64,000 nt of DNA from Psychrobacter vallis (GTDB taxonomy: Bacteria; Pseudomonadota; Gammaproteobacteria; Pseudomonadales; Moraxellaceae), in the NCBI RefSeq assembly GCF_904846715.1, contig NZ_CAJHBU010000003.1, positions 185,763 through 249,762 on the forward strand. Reading direction: 5' to 3'. A program made the translations under genes and the position numbers. The notes beneath the pieces are model-generated. The model searched no databases. It had not been told where the DNA came from and saw nothing but the letters and a program-made list of their open reading frames with translations. Numbering within the stretch: position 1 is the stretch's first letter; every line of letters begins with the position of its first letter. Shown here piece after piece: positions 19,106 to 28,266 of this stretch.

Positions 19106-19690
19106 TTAAGCCTCCCCAACCGTCAAGATGCTACCATCCACGTTATATTCTGGAACAGGTAAATTAAGCGGTGCAGGAACGCCACTATAGACACGACCTG
19201 CTAAGTCATACTTAGAACCATGACAAGGGCAGAAAAACCCACCATACCAATCGTTACCGCCCAAGTCAGCTGCGCCCACATCGGGACGGTAGTTTGGTGC
19301 ACATCCTAAATGTGTACAAACGCCTTCAACCACCAAAACTTCGGGTGTGATAGAGCGTTGTGGGTTTTTGCAATATTCAGGTTGCAGTGATGCGCTAGAA
19401 TCAGGATCAGACAATAAGGGTTTTACTGATTCTAAAGTCGCTAGCATGTCTTCTGTGCGTTTGACAACAAAGATAGGTTTACCACGGTATTTGACGACGA
19501 TCATCTGTCCTGCTTCGATAGAACCAATATCTTGGGTAACTGCAGCCCCTGCAGCTTCGGCTTTGGCGCTTGGATACCAAGAACGGACAAAAGGTGTTGC
19601 CACAGCAGCTACCCCAGCTGCACCAATTGCGGCAGTTGAGGCAATAAGAACTCTACGGCGTTGTACATTAACGCCTTCGGCTTGGCTCAT
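19106..19690 (-). CDS. petA: Ubiquinol-cytochrome c reductase, Rieske iron-sulfur subunit
   Basis: A 194-aa subunit with an N-terminal Tat-type anchor (RRRVLIASTAAIGAAGVAAVA, about residues 11-31). The periplasmic Rieske domain carries CTHLGC (about 126-131) and CPCHGS (about 154-159), the four [2Fe-2S] ligands plus the disulfide cysteines. The head moves electrons from ubiquinol to cytochrome c1. It is the first gene of petABC, and AGGAGG lies about 7 nt before its start. The petABC promoter should lie in the 19691-20060 stretch. Confidence 0.96.
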   Translation of the reverse strand: MSQAEGVNVQRRRVLIASTAAIGAAGVAAVATPFVRSWYPSAKAEAAGAAVTQDIGSIEAGQMIVVKYRGKPIFVVKRTEDMLATLESVKPLLSDPDSSASLQPEYCKNPQRSITPEVLVVEGVCTHLGCAPNYRPDVGAADLGGNDWYGGFFCPCHGSKYDLAGRVYSGVPAPLNLPVPEYNVDGSILTVGEA

Positions 19691-20199
19691 TAATACTTCC
19701 TCCAGGTGAATGAAATGGGATTATCCCACACTGGGTTTGTGGCTTAGAAAATATACAATATCAAGCCACTTTAGCTGTGCCTAATTTTGCTAATTGTTGC
19801 TATTCTAAGCTATTTCGGTGATAAAATAAATTATTGCGTTAAAAATAAAGCAACCTTTATAGGACATATTATAAGGTTGAACATGACAACCAAAGCAAAA
19901 CAGCTGGATTATCAATGTTTAACACCCGTTTTTGAGTAAGGATTGTAAACGTGATGACCTTATAATTAATAAGGATATTTAGCAATAGCGAATGATACTT
20001 GAAATTGCGGCAATGTTCACTAACTTTCAGTACCTAACTACTATGTAACTGAGTCATAAACCAATAATCACCACTCTATATAATAAAGTGGTGATTATTT
20101 CATTATCTTCGACGAATTATTAAGACAGAACCTAAAGAAGAATATTGAGGGCCTTTATAAAAGTCATAAGTTATAAAAGCCATGAGTTGGTTGCTAGTG
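19691..20199. other. Intergenic region between uup and petA
   Basis: About 510 bases. It holds the petABC promoter region on the left and the uup terminator (20062-20100) on the right. No gene or repeat was recognised. Confidence 0.4.
20062..20100 (-). terminator. Terminator of uup
   Basis: AATAATCACCACT pairs with AGTGGTGATTATT over a loop of about 11 nt. It lies 100 bases past the uup stop. T-tracts are weak on the minus strand. Confidence 0.65.
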
Positions 20200-22143
20200 C
20201 TAACCCTCAAGAGTGCTCCAGCGTTCAAGCTTGCTCATCATTTCTTCTTCAATAGCCAACAGACGCTCACTAGCTGCAGTGGCGGCATCAACGTCGGTGT
20301 TAAACCATGAGCCATCCGCTAGCTTTGCTTCAAGCTGACTTTGCTCTGTTTCGAGCGCCGCGATTTCTTTTGGTAAATTGTCCAGCTCACGTTGCTCATT
20401 GTAATTGAGCTTTTTTGCCACTTTGATAGGCTGGGTGGCTGTTGTCGATTTATGAGTCGCTTTGTTGTTCGTGACCTGATTGACTGGGGCTCTGGCAACG
20501 CGTGCCGCTTCTTCACGATTTTTCTGCACTAAGTATTCTTGATAGCCACCGACATACTCTTTGACGATGCCTTTACCTTCTTCATCATTATCAAACACCC
20601 AAGTAGAGGTGACGACATTGTCCATAAATGAGCGATCATGACTGATCAGCAAAATCGTACCACCAAAGCTGGCTACTGATTCTTCTAATAATTCAAGTGT
20701 CGCCATATCCAAATCGTTGGTTGGCTCATCTAGTACCAGAATGTTAGCAGGCTTCAGTAATTGCTTGGCGAGTAGTACGCGGTTACGCTCACCACCTGAT
20801 AAGGCTTTTACGGGCGTACGCGCACGCTCTGGTGCAAACAAGAAGTCTTGCAAATAACTCATGATGTGTGTCTTTCGACCACCAACGTCGACGAAGTCTG
20901 AACCTTCTGAAACGTTTTGCGCAACACTGGCTTCAAGATCTAACTGATCACGCAGCTGATCAAAGAAGGCGATTTTTAAGTTAGTGCCTAATTCGACACT
21001 ACCGGTTTTGGTGACTTCATCATCAGACATATCGAGTAGGGCTTTGATAAGTGTGGTTTTACCCGCACCATTAGGCCCGACAATACCGATTTTATCGCCA
21101 CGCATGATGGTCGTAGTAAAATTGTCAACCAACACATTACCATCGTACTCAAGATGTAGGTTTTTAACCTTACAGACGAGCTTGCCGCTTTTCTCGCCTT
21201 GACCCATCGTGATGTTTACATTACCGACTTGTTCACGGCGATCGCTACGCTCTTCACGCAGTGCTTTTAGTTCGCGGACACGGCCTTCATTACGGGTACG
21301 ACGTGCTTTGATACCTTGGCGAATCCAAACTTCTTCTTGTGCCAATTTTTTATCAAAGTTGGCATTGTTTTTTTCTTCGGCCAATAACTGTAATTCTTTT
21401 AGCTCTTGGTAGCGTGCGTAGCCACCTTCACCTTGTGTCACGTCGTAGCTGGTCAATTGACCACGATCAAGCTCAATGATGCGAGTCGATAGTTTATTCA
21501 CGAAGGCTCTATCATGGGTAACGAACAATAAAGTCAGACCTTGCCAGTCGAGCAAAAAGCGCTCTAGCCACTCAATACTATCAACGTCCAAATGGTTGGT
21601 TGGTTCATCGAGCAGCAGTACATCAGGCTTGGTGACTAAAGATCTGGCGAGGAGTACACGGCGCTTACGACCACCTGACAACGAAGATAAATCATCGTCT
21701 GGATTAAGACCCATCGTGGTGATAAGGCGGGTGGCTTCACGTTCTAAGTCCCAACCATGTACGGCATCGATATCATGCTGCAAATCGGCCATACGCTCGC
21801 AAGCATCCATGTCGCCATTGGCGCATAAATCTGTTTGTGCATTATAATTGATTAGCAGGTCAGCTGTGCGGCGACTGCCACCCATCACGATGTCTAATAT
21901 ACGTCCGCTGGTCTCAGGAACGTCTTGCTCAAGCATCGCAACGCGTACGCTACTATTGATAATGACTTCACCGCTATCAGGTTGTAAGGTGCCGCTAATC
22001 AGTTTAAATAGGGTAGATTTGCCTTCGCCATTACGGCCAATCAGACAGACGCGCTCGCCAGCTTCAATCGCAAAATCAATGCCATCGAGAACAGGCGCGA
22101 CGCCAAAGGCTAAGTGAATATCTTTTAAATGTATCAGTGCCAT
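20200..22143 (-). CDS. uup: ABC-F family ATPase Uup
   Basis: A 647-aa cytoplasmic protein with two ABC domains and no membrane segments. Walker A motifs are GRNGEGKST (domain 1) and GPNGAGKTT (domain 2). Signatures SLSGGRKRRVLLA and LSGGERNRVLLA precede the two Walker B motifs VLLLDEPTNHLD and ILVLDEPTNDLD. The C-terminal 80 residues form the Uup coiled coil. Uup acts on ribosomes or branched DNA and limits transposon precise excision in E. coli. The ATG at 22143 (MALIHLKDI) is preferred; the frame remains open to 22215 but the extra 24 residues are not family-like. Confidence 0.93.
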   Translation of the reverse strand: MALIHLKDIHLAFGVAPVLDGIDFAIEAGERVCLIGRNGEGKSTLFKLISGTLQPDSGEVIINSSVRVAMLEQDVPETSGRILDIVMGGSRRTADLLINYNAQTDLCANGDMDACERMADLQHDIDAVHGWDLEREATRLITTMGLNPDDDLSSLSGGRKRRVLLARSLVTKPDVLLLDEPTNHLDVDSIEWLERFLLDWQGLTLLFVTHDRAFVNKLSTRIIELDRGQLTSYDVTQGEGGYARYQELKELQLLAEEKNNANFDKKLAQEEVWIRQGIKARRTRNEGRVRELKALREERSDRREQVGNVNITMGQGEKSGKLVCKVKNLHLEYDGNVLVDNFTTTIMRGDKIGIVGPNGAGKTTLIKALLDMSDDEVTKTGSVELGTNLKIAFFDQLRDQLDLEASVAQNVSEGSDFVDVGGRKTHIMSYLQDFLFAPERARTPVKALSGGERNRVLLAKQLLKPANILVLDEPTNDLDMATLELLEESVASFGGTILLISHDRSFMDNVVTSTWVFDNDEEGKGIVKEYVGGYQEYLVQKNREEAARVARAPVNQVTNNKATHKSTTATQPIKVAKKLNYNEQRELDNLPKEIAALETEQSQLEAKLADGSWFNTDVDAATAASERLLAIEEEMMSKLERWSTLEG

Positions 22144-22379
22144 AGAATATCTTAAGCTTATATAATAGAGAGTAGGGGTTGTTGCAAAATTGCCAGCAGT
22201 ATAACATGCCACCACGCGACTGTAGTGCGTGTAAATGGTTTTATCAGCACTATTTATTATAGCTTTTATTACGCATCGCTACTATAAGGCCATCAGTCAT
22301 GGCTGCTACTGGTTGGTTGTGCCTCTATCGTACTAAAGAATCCTGCCAGCTTTATATTTATCCTAACTCAGAGAAATAT

Positions 22380-22640
22380 ATGAACCACTCTAACTTTCAA
22401 AAAAACATATCGAACGAGCAAACCGAATTGCAAACGCAGCAGGTGATTGATTTACAAATGAGCATGGCACATCTGGAGCTGACAGTAGAGCGACTCGATG
22501 AGGTGATTGCACGGCAAGACAAAGATATTCAGACATTACAGCGCCAGTTACAGCTTATTTATAAACAAGTTGAGAGCCAAGACACAGAAGGGGGCATTGC
22601 TCCTTTTGATGTGATGACAGATCGACCACCACATTACTAA
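22380..22640 (+). CDS. slyX: SlyX family coiled-coil protein
   Basis: An 86-aa protein with a long heptad helix (LQMSMAHLELTVERLDEVIARQDKDIQTLQRQLQLI) and the typical C-terminal DRPPHY. SlyX function is unknown. The ATG at 22380 gives the normal family length; the frame extends upstream to 22299 but that stretch is not coil-like. Cytoplasmic. It stands alone, upstream of the FadL pair. Confidence 0.85.
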   Translation: MNHSNFQKNISNEQTELQTQQVIDLQMSMAHLELTVERLDEVIARQDKDIQTLQRQLQLIYKQVESQDTEGGIAPFDVMTDRPPHY

Positions 22641-22714
22641 TGTCAAAAAATAAGTAGAAGGATTTGCATACACTTATAACCATAGTCATATTTTTAAATT
22701 TATTTACCCTCTAG

Positions 22715-22728
22715 TGACTGTTTGGTCA
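22715..22728. promoter_or_regulatory. Candidate operator upstream of FadL copy 1
   Basis: TGACTGTTTGGTCA has perfect TGAC/GTCA arms and is followed by a conserved AGAGAAATAA block. The same arrangement (TACTGTTCAGTCA then GAGAAATAA) occurs upstream of FadL copy 2 at 24286, so it is probably a shared regulator site. Confidence 0.45.
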
Positions 22729-22859
22729 TAATAGAGAAATAATGTGTTTTTACAGTTGTTTTACGGTTTGAAAATCTTTAATATCGTCCACCTCGGAAGC
22801 TGCTTACTTGGCAAAAATAAGTGTAGCAGCGAAACAATGTGGATGTTTGGAGATATATA

Positions 22860-24080
22860 ATGCGCGCAACCTTTCAGTTAAAAACACTCACAGTAGCGAT
22901 CGCTGCTTTTTCTATTATTAGCGTTGCTAGTGCTGCTGGCCTTGATCGCTCAGGCCAAGATATCACCGCATTCTTACAAGATGGCACCTATGCTGAAGCT
23001 GTCTATACTTATATCGATGCCGATGTGACTGGTAAAGATACGTCAGGTAATAATATTGATGATATCGCAGAGTCTTACGATTTTTTTCGTTATGGCGTAA
23101 AAACAGACATCAATGATACTTTTAGTATCGGTGTTTTATACGACGAGCCTTTTGGTGCTGCGGCTGATTATAGCGGTAACAATAACTTTGTAGACCAAAA
23201 TCCTGTTTCACCTAGAAATGGTGAAGGCACCAATGTAGAAGTACGTACTGAGAGCATTACTGGTATTCTTGGTGCAAAAATTGGCGAAAATAAGAATTTC
23301 CAAGTATATGGTGGTCCCGTTGCTCAACGCGTAAAAGCGGATGTGAAATTACGTGACACTGCTTATAGCATTGCTGACGGTTATACTACGCATGTAAGTG
23401 CTGACCAAGATTATGGTTGGTTAGCTGGTGTTGCTTATAGCAAGCCAGAGATTGCACTAAAAGCGGCGCTAACGTATCGTTCTGAGATTGAACACAACGC
23501 CCAATCCTCTGAAAACTATCCACGTGCTATTGCTTTTAGTATTCCCACAAGTCGTACTGGTAGCATTGATATTACTACACCTGAGTCAGTAAACTTTGAC
23601 TTCCAGACAGGTATTAACCTGACGACATTAGCAACTGCAAAAGTACGCTGGGTGCCATGGAGCGATTTTGCAATTACCCCTTCGTTATACAATGATGTTA
23701 GCCAAGTGTTAGCAACAATACCTCAAGGTGCTGGTATTCCTCCTGAGGGTTTAGATTTGGTGAGTTACGATGAAGATCAGTGGCAAGTTGAGCTAGGCCT
23801 TGCCAAACGCATGACGCCAGCATTGGCTTTGACCGGTACTGTCGGCTGGGATAGCGGTGCAGGCAACCCTGTCACTTCATTAGGCCCTATCGAAGGCTAT
23901 TATAGTGCTGGTCTTGGTGCAAAATATAACGTCACTGAAAACTGGGCGGTCTCTGCTGGTGGCAAATACCTATGGTTCGGTGATGCTGAAGGTCAAATAC
24001 CGAGTAAAACTATCGTTAGTGATTTCGAAAGCAACGATGGCTTTATTCTTGGGATGAAGGTTTCTTATCAATCAAATTAA
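22860..24080 (+). CDS. OmpP1/FadL/TodX-type outer-membrane transporter, copy 1
   Basis: A 406-aa outer-membrane beta-barrel of the FadL family, which lets long-chain fatty acids or other hydrophobic compounds cross the outer membrane. A signal peptide ends at ASA-AGLDRSGQ (about residue 25), giving a mature N-terminal plug. Many short amphipathic strands follow, with the last residue region KVSYQSN. The ATG at 22860 follows TTTGGAGA. The neighbour at 24456-25898 is a clear paralogue with the same N- and C-terminal sequences. The main difference is a long helical insertion in the paralogue around residues 121-189. Confidence 0.88.
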   Translation: MRATFQLKTLTVAIAAFSIISVASAAGLDRSGQDITAFLQDGTYAEAVYTYIDADVTGKDTSGNNIDDIAESYDFFRYGVKTDINDTFSIGVLYDEPFGAAADYSGNNNFVDQNPVSPRNGEGTNVEVRTESITGILGAKIGENKNFQVYGGPVAQRVKADVKLRDTAYSIADGYTTHVSADQDYGWLAGVAYSKPEIALKAALTYRSEIEHNAQSSENYPRAIAFSIPTSRTGSIDITTPESVNFDFQTGINLTTLATAKVRWVPWSDFAITPSLYNDVSQVLATIPQGAGIPPEGLDLVSYDEDQWQVELGLAKRMTPALALTGTVGWDSGAGNPVTSLGPIEGYYSAGLGAKYNVTENWAVSAGGKYLWFGDAEGQIPSKTIVSDFESNDGFILGMKVSYQSN

Positions 24081-24126
24081 TATCTAGCACTATGCGGTAA
24101 AGATTTTTATTCAATGGCAAAATCGA

Positions 24127-24152
24127 AGCGATCCTTTATGGGTCGCTTTTTT
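24127..24152 (+). terminator. Terminator of FadL copy 1
   Basis: GCGATCC pairs with GGGTCGC over TTTAT, followed by T6. Copy 2 ends with an almost identical hairpin, so the terminator was duplicated with the gene. Confidence 0.85.
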
Positions 24153-24285
24153 ATTGTCTTTTTCATAAAGAAAAGTTGATATTGCATAGAGTTAAACGCA
24201 AGTTTATTTTCATCTGCTAAATATATTTAAGGCAATCAACGAATTTTGCAAAACAAGTATCGGTATCTTGCTTACATATTATGTG

Positions 24286-24298
24286 TACTGTTCAGTCA
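24286..24298. promoter_or_regulatory. Candidate operator upstream of FadL copy 2
   Basis: TACTGTTCAGTCA followed by GAGAAATAA corresponds to the dyad at 22715-22728. It lies about 158 bases before the start of FadL copy 2. Confidence 0.4.
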
Positions 24299-24455
24299 TA
24301 TTTGAGAAATAAAGGGTTTTAATTGTTGTTTTAGTGTCAAAAAGCCATTAGTATTCAACTTAGGACACCGCTTTGGTAATCTAAATGTTGTGAGCAGTCA
24401 TGCAACATGTTGATTATTGGAGTGATTAAACAACGAGGACGTTTGGAGATACACA

Positions 24456-25898
24456 ATGCGCACTACCTTTCATTTAAAAACCCTTGCAGTAGCCATAGCT
24501 ACTCTTTCTGTCGCTAGCGTCACTAATGCTGCTGGTCTTGATCGTTCAGGACAAGATGTCACAGCCTTCTTGCAAGACGGTACGTACGCCGAAGCTGTTT
24601 ATACCTATATCGATGCTGATGTCAGTGGTTATGATAGCGCTAACAACAATCCTAATGAAAATAATTATGTACGTGGCGATAAAACGGGTGATATTGCTGA
24701 AGCTTATGATTTCTTTCGTTATGGTGTAAAAACAGATATCAACGATACCTTTAGCGTTGGTGTTTTATATGATGAGCCGTTTGGTGCGGCTGCTGAATAT
24801 AGAGGGGACAGCAACTTTGTATCAAAAGGCGACCTCAATTCTTCTATTCAGCAATTAACCAATGGTCAGTTTAATGGTGCAACGCTTGGCCCTACAATAA
24901 ATGCGTTGAGAACCCAAGCTGCAGCAGAGCCTAATGCAGAAATAAGAGCTGGAATTATAGAGCAAATAACAAAGCTTAGTACGGTAAATGCAATAGCACA
25001 AGCCGAAGCTGGAAGCGCAGGTGAAAATACCAATGTAGAAGTTCGTAGCCAAAGCTTAACTGGACTTCTTGGTATGAAGTTTGGTGCCAATAAAGAGTTC
25101 CAAGTGTATGGTGGTCCAGTAGCACAGCGTATTCAAGCCGATGTGAAGTTACGTGGTTTAGCCTATGGTCCTGCTACTGGCTACACGTCAAATAGCAACC
25201 CTGACATGGATTATGGTTATATTGCGGGTATTTCCTATAGCAAGCCAGAGATTGCTCTAAAAGCGGCGCTAACGTATCGTTCTGAGATTGATCATGACGT
25301 AAAGATCGCTGAGACTTATCCGCTAGTAGGTATTAGAGCTATTGGGCAAGGCGCTACTCCTGAGCAGGCAGCAGCAGCGGCAAATCAAGTTAGCAATTAT
25401 GAGATTTCTACCCCTAAATCAGTTAACTTTGATTTCCAGACTGGTATCAATCCGACGACATTAGCGACCGCAAAAGTACGTTGGGTGCCATGGGGTGACT
25501 TCAAAATTACCCCGCCATTGTATAATGAAGTTAGTAAACTTAATCCTATATATGGTCCTGATGGTTTGAATTTGGTAGATTATGATGATGATCAGTGGCA
25601 GGTTGAGCTGGGTCTTTCTAAACGTTTAGCACCAGCATTGGCAGTCAGTGGTACAGTTGGTTGGGACAGTGGTGCTGGTGATCCAACCACTTCATTAGGT
25701 CCTATTGATGGTTACTACAGTGCAGGTCTTGGTGCCAAATATAATGTCACCGAAAACTGGGCAGTTTCAGCTGGTGGTAAATACCTATGGTTCGGTGATG
25801 CTAAAGGTCGACTACCAAGCGGTAAAATTGTTGGAGATTTTCAAGACAATGATGGTTATATCCTAGGTCTAAAAGTGTCTTATCAAGATATTAAGTAG
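24456..25898 (+). CDS. OmpP1/FadL/TodX-type outer-membrane transporter, copy 2
   Basis: A 480-aa paralogue of the adjacent FadL protein. A signal peptide ends around TNA-AGLDRSGQ (residue 25). It shares the N-terminal AAGLDRSGQDVTAF plug and long matching stretches such as RYGVKTDINDTFSVG, SYSKPEIALKAALTYRSE and TENWAVSAGGKYLWFGDA. It carries an extra Ala-rich helical segment (about 121-189), typical of other FadL proteins and shorter in copy 1. The start follows TTTGGAGATACACA. Its own upstream dyad and terminator mirror copy 1, so the unit is a tandem duplication that has diverged. Confidence 0.88.
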   Translation: MRTTFHLKTLAVAIATLSVASVTNAAGLDRSGQDVTAFLQDGTYAEAVYTYIDADVSGYDSANNNPNENNYVRGDKTGDIAEAYDFFRYGVKTDINDTFSVGVLYDEPFGAAAEYRGDSNFVSKGDLNSSIQQLTNGQFNGATLGPTINALRTQAAAEPNAEIRAGIIEQITKLSTVNAIAQAEAGSAGENTNVEVRSQSLTGLLGMKFGANKEFQVYGGPVAQRIQADVKLRGLAYGPATGYTSNSNPDMDYGYIAGISYSKPEIALKAALTYRSEIDHDVKIAETYPLVGIRAIGQGATPEQAAAAANQVSNYEISTPKSVNFDFQTGINPTTLATAKVRWVPWGDFKITPPLYNEVSKLNPIYGPDGLNLVDYDDDQWQVELGLSKRLAPALAVSGTVGWDSGAGDPTTSLGPIDGYYSAGLGAKYNVTENWAVSAGGKYLWFGDAKGRLPSGKIVGDFQDNDGYILGLKVSYQDIK

Positions 25899-25921
25899 TC
25901 TCTGTATTGACCAATAAGTAA

Positions 25922-25952
25922 AAAAGCGATCCATCATGGGTCGCTTTTTTAT
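25922..25952 (+). terminator. Terminator of FadL copy 2
   Basis: GCGATCC pairs with GGGTCGC over ATCAT, followed by T6. It corresponds to the hairpin at 24127. Confidence 0.85.
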
Positions 25953-26084
25953 GAGATTTTTTTGGTAGATATGACGTATTAATAGAGGCAAGTTCACCTG
26001 TTTTAATGGTGATAATATATTTTCTAATGGAAGATAAAACTATTTCCAAAAATTTGAGTAACAAAAGACACGAGTGCAGCTATT

Positions 26085-26193
26085 ATATATAGTAAAAGCA
26101 TTTGTAAATCAGTACGGTATTAACCTCGCTTGCTGTATAACGGTACTATCTGCGCTCGGTTGCCTTGTACCAACTTTAAGCTGCTTCGACTAT
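26085..26193 (-). repeat. Interspersed palindromic-ended repeat, copy 3 of 3
   Basis: The reverse complement aligns almost fully with 1241-1349, sharing ATAGTCGA, AAGGCAACCGAG, AGTACCGTT, ACAGCAAGCGAGGTTAA, ACCGTAC and AAATGCTTT. It lies between the FadL copy 2 terminator and the putP terminator. Confidence 0.7.
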
Positions 26194-26216
26194 CGCTTAA
26201 TATAAACTGTGATTCA

Positions 26217-26250
26217 AAAAAAATCTCGCTAATGATAGCGAGATTTTTTT
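26217..26250 (-). terminator. Terminator of putP
   Basis: AATCTCGCT pairs with AGCGAGATT over AATGAT, with A- and T-runs on both sides. About 30 bases past the putP stop. Confidence 0.9.
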
Positions 26251-26280
26251 GTAGCGATAAGATAAAGGTACTAACTTAAC

Positions 26281-27780
26281 TTATTTGTTTAGGTTCAGTT
26301 CCATCTCTTTATACTTCTCAGATACCGAAGGTCTTGGACCACCAGTCATGATACTAACGGCAAAGATGGCAATCGTGCTTAAGATAAAGCCCGGAACGAT
26401 AGCATATAACCAGCTATTTAGTGCCATGCCATTGACTTGGAAAGGACCATAGATCCACAAGATAACGGTCAGAGCACCAACGACCATACCAGCAACCGCG
26501 CCATTACGGTTCATACGGCGCCATGTGAGACTAAAGATAACCAATGGACCAAATGCTGCACCGAATCCTGCCCAAGCATTAGAAACCAAGTCTAATACGG
26601 AACTTTCCGGATTAGAGGCCAGCAAAATAGCGACGATAGCAACGATCACAACTGAAATACGACCAACCAATACTTGGCGGGCTTCTGGTGCTTCTTGATC
26701 AAAAAACAATTTATAAACATCTTTGGTTAGCGAGCTTGATACCACCAATAGCTGCGATGAGATGGTACTCATGATTGCTGCCAAAATTGCGGCTAATAAG
26801 AAACCTGAAACCAATGGATGGAATAAGAACTGAGTGAATACCAAAAAGATGGTCTCAGGATCATCTAGTGTCATGGCAGTTTTTTGTACATAGGCGCGAC
26901 CAGCAAAACCAGTCATCAATGCACCAATAAGACTGACAATCATCCAGCTCATACCGATATTACGGGCAGTAGGAACATCTTTTACTGAGCGAATTGCCAT
27001 AAAACGAACGATAATGTGCGGCTGGCCAAAATAGCCTAAGCCCCACGCCATCAACGAAATAATACCAATGAAACTCATGCCGCTAGTGATATTGAGCAAG
27101 CTTGGATCGATATTCCTCACAGCCTCAGTAGTGGCTGATATACCGCCAAGATCCGTAAAGGCAACGACAGGCACGATAACCATCGCAAATAGCATGATGA
27201 TACCCTGAACAAAGTCAGTCATTGATACGGCTAAGAAACCACCAAATAGCGTATAAGCGACGACCACACCAGCTGTTACCCAAAGACCTGTACTATAAGA
27301 CATATTGAGTGAACTTTCGAAAAGCTTACCACCGCCTACGAGACTTGCGGCAGTATAAACCGTAAAGAATAGGATAATAACTATTGCGGAGATAACACGC
27401 AGCATGTGCGATTTGTCTTCAAAACGATTGGCGAAATAATCAGGTAAGGTAATGGCATTGTCTGCAATTTCAGTGTAAACACGCAGGCGCGGAGCCACGA
27501 TCATATAGTTTAAAAATGCACCAAGTGTCAAACCAAGCGCAATCCACACACTAACCACACCATCAGCATACATATAACCAGGTAGGCCAAGTAGTAACCA
27601 ACCTGACATATCAGATGCGCCTGCCGAAAGCGCAGTAACGGCGGGTCCTAAATTACGTCCCCCTAACAGGTAGCCTTCAGTATCATTGGCTTGCTTGAAA
27701 TAAGCATAAATCCCAATCCCAATCATCACTAAAAAATAGGCGCCAAGTGATATCAGTACGCCACTAGAAACTCCGTTCAT
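26281..27780 (-). CDS. putP: Sodium/proline symporter
   Basis: A 499-aa inner-membrane symporter of the SSS family with about 13 helices. Family segments are GGRNLGPAVTALSAGASDMSGWLLLGLPG (about residues 40-68), which holds Na+ and proline contact residues, the RFxAIRS-like FMAIRSVKDV, and AIMSTISSQLLVVSSSLTKDVY. Proline uptake serves carbon and nitrogen supply and osmoprotection. It is monocistronic, with a 486-base upstream region. The length agrees with PutP. Confidence 0.93.
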   Translation of the reverse strand: MNGVSSGVLISLGAYFLVMIGIGIYAYFKQANDTEGYLLGGRNLGPAVTALSAGASDMSGWLLLGLPGYMYADGVVSVWIALGLTLGAFLNYMIVAPRLRVYTEIADNAITLPDYFANRFEDKSHMLRVISAIVIILFFTVYTAASLVGGGKLFESSLNMSYSTGLWVTAGVVVAYTLFGGFLAVSMTDFVQGIIMLFAMVIVPVVAFTDLGGISATTEAVRNIDPSLLNITSGMSFIGIISLMAWGLGYFGQPHIIVRFMAIRSVKDVPTARNIGMSWMIVSLIGALMTGFAGRAYVQKTAMTLDDPETIFLVFTQFLFHPLVSGFLLAAILAAIMSTISSQLLVVSSSLTKDVYKLFFDQEAPEARQVLVGRISVVIVAIVAILLASNPESSVLDLVSNAWAGFGAAFGPLVIFSLTWRRMNRNGAVAGMVVGALTVILWIYGPFQVNGMALNSWLYAIVPGFILSTIAIFAVSIMTGGPRPSVSEKYKEMELNLNK

Positions 27781-28266
27781 ATAAATTGTCCTTAACCAAC
27801 ACAGTTGGCTGTAATTATTTTTAACTATAAAATTTCATTCTTACAAGGCGATGTTAAAACAATATTTAAAGACAAAAAAAGCCATTAATTGAGACATAAT
27901 GGCTTTGTTCAGTATTCGCTATTAGTTTTATATGATTGATGTTGTTCTATGGCTAGCACTCATATAGAGATAGAGAGCAACAGGAACGTCGCATTCCGTT
28001 TTTTGGTGTTTATTGCTCGCATCTGCTATTTATATATGAGTATTAGCAACTTATATATAATCAATCATTTGAAACCATTAAACCTACTGTTAACCATCAT
28101 ATCTTACTAAAAGTATTCAATATATGACTATCAGTGTCCTTGTGGTAAATTTTTGTTATAAAGCAACGTCAAGTGTATTATAACGTATGAGTGTCACAAA
28201 TGCGAACAGTGTGCTTGCCAAATTCAATAAAATGTCATCCAATATTGTAAATACCCTGAGAAATCT
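27781..28266. other. Intergenic region between the LysR gene and putP
   Basis: 486 bases with no gene. It contains a stem-loop at 27876-27906 (AAAGCCATTA / TAATGGCTTT) and the 137-bp long inverted repeat described separately. Confidence 0.5.
27932..28068. repeat. 137-bp long imperfect inverted repeat
   Basis: The ends ATGATTGAT and ATCAATCAT are inverted, as are ACTCATATA and TATATGAGT further in, then GAGCAA and TTGCTC. The centre holds GGAA...TTCC followed by GTTTTTT, which looks like a terminator hairpin. It could be a MITE or encode a structured small RNA. No other copy was seen in the window. Confidence 0.5.
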
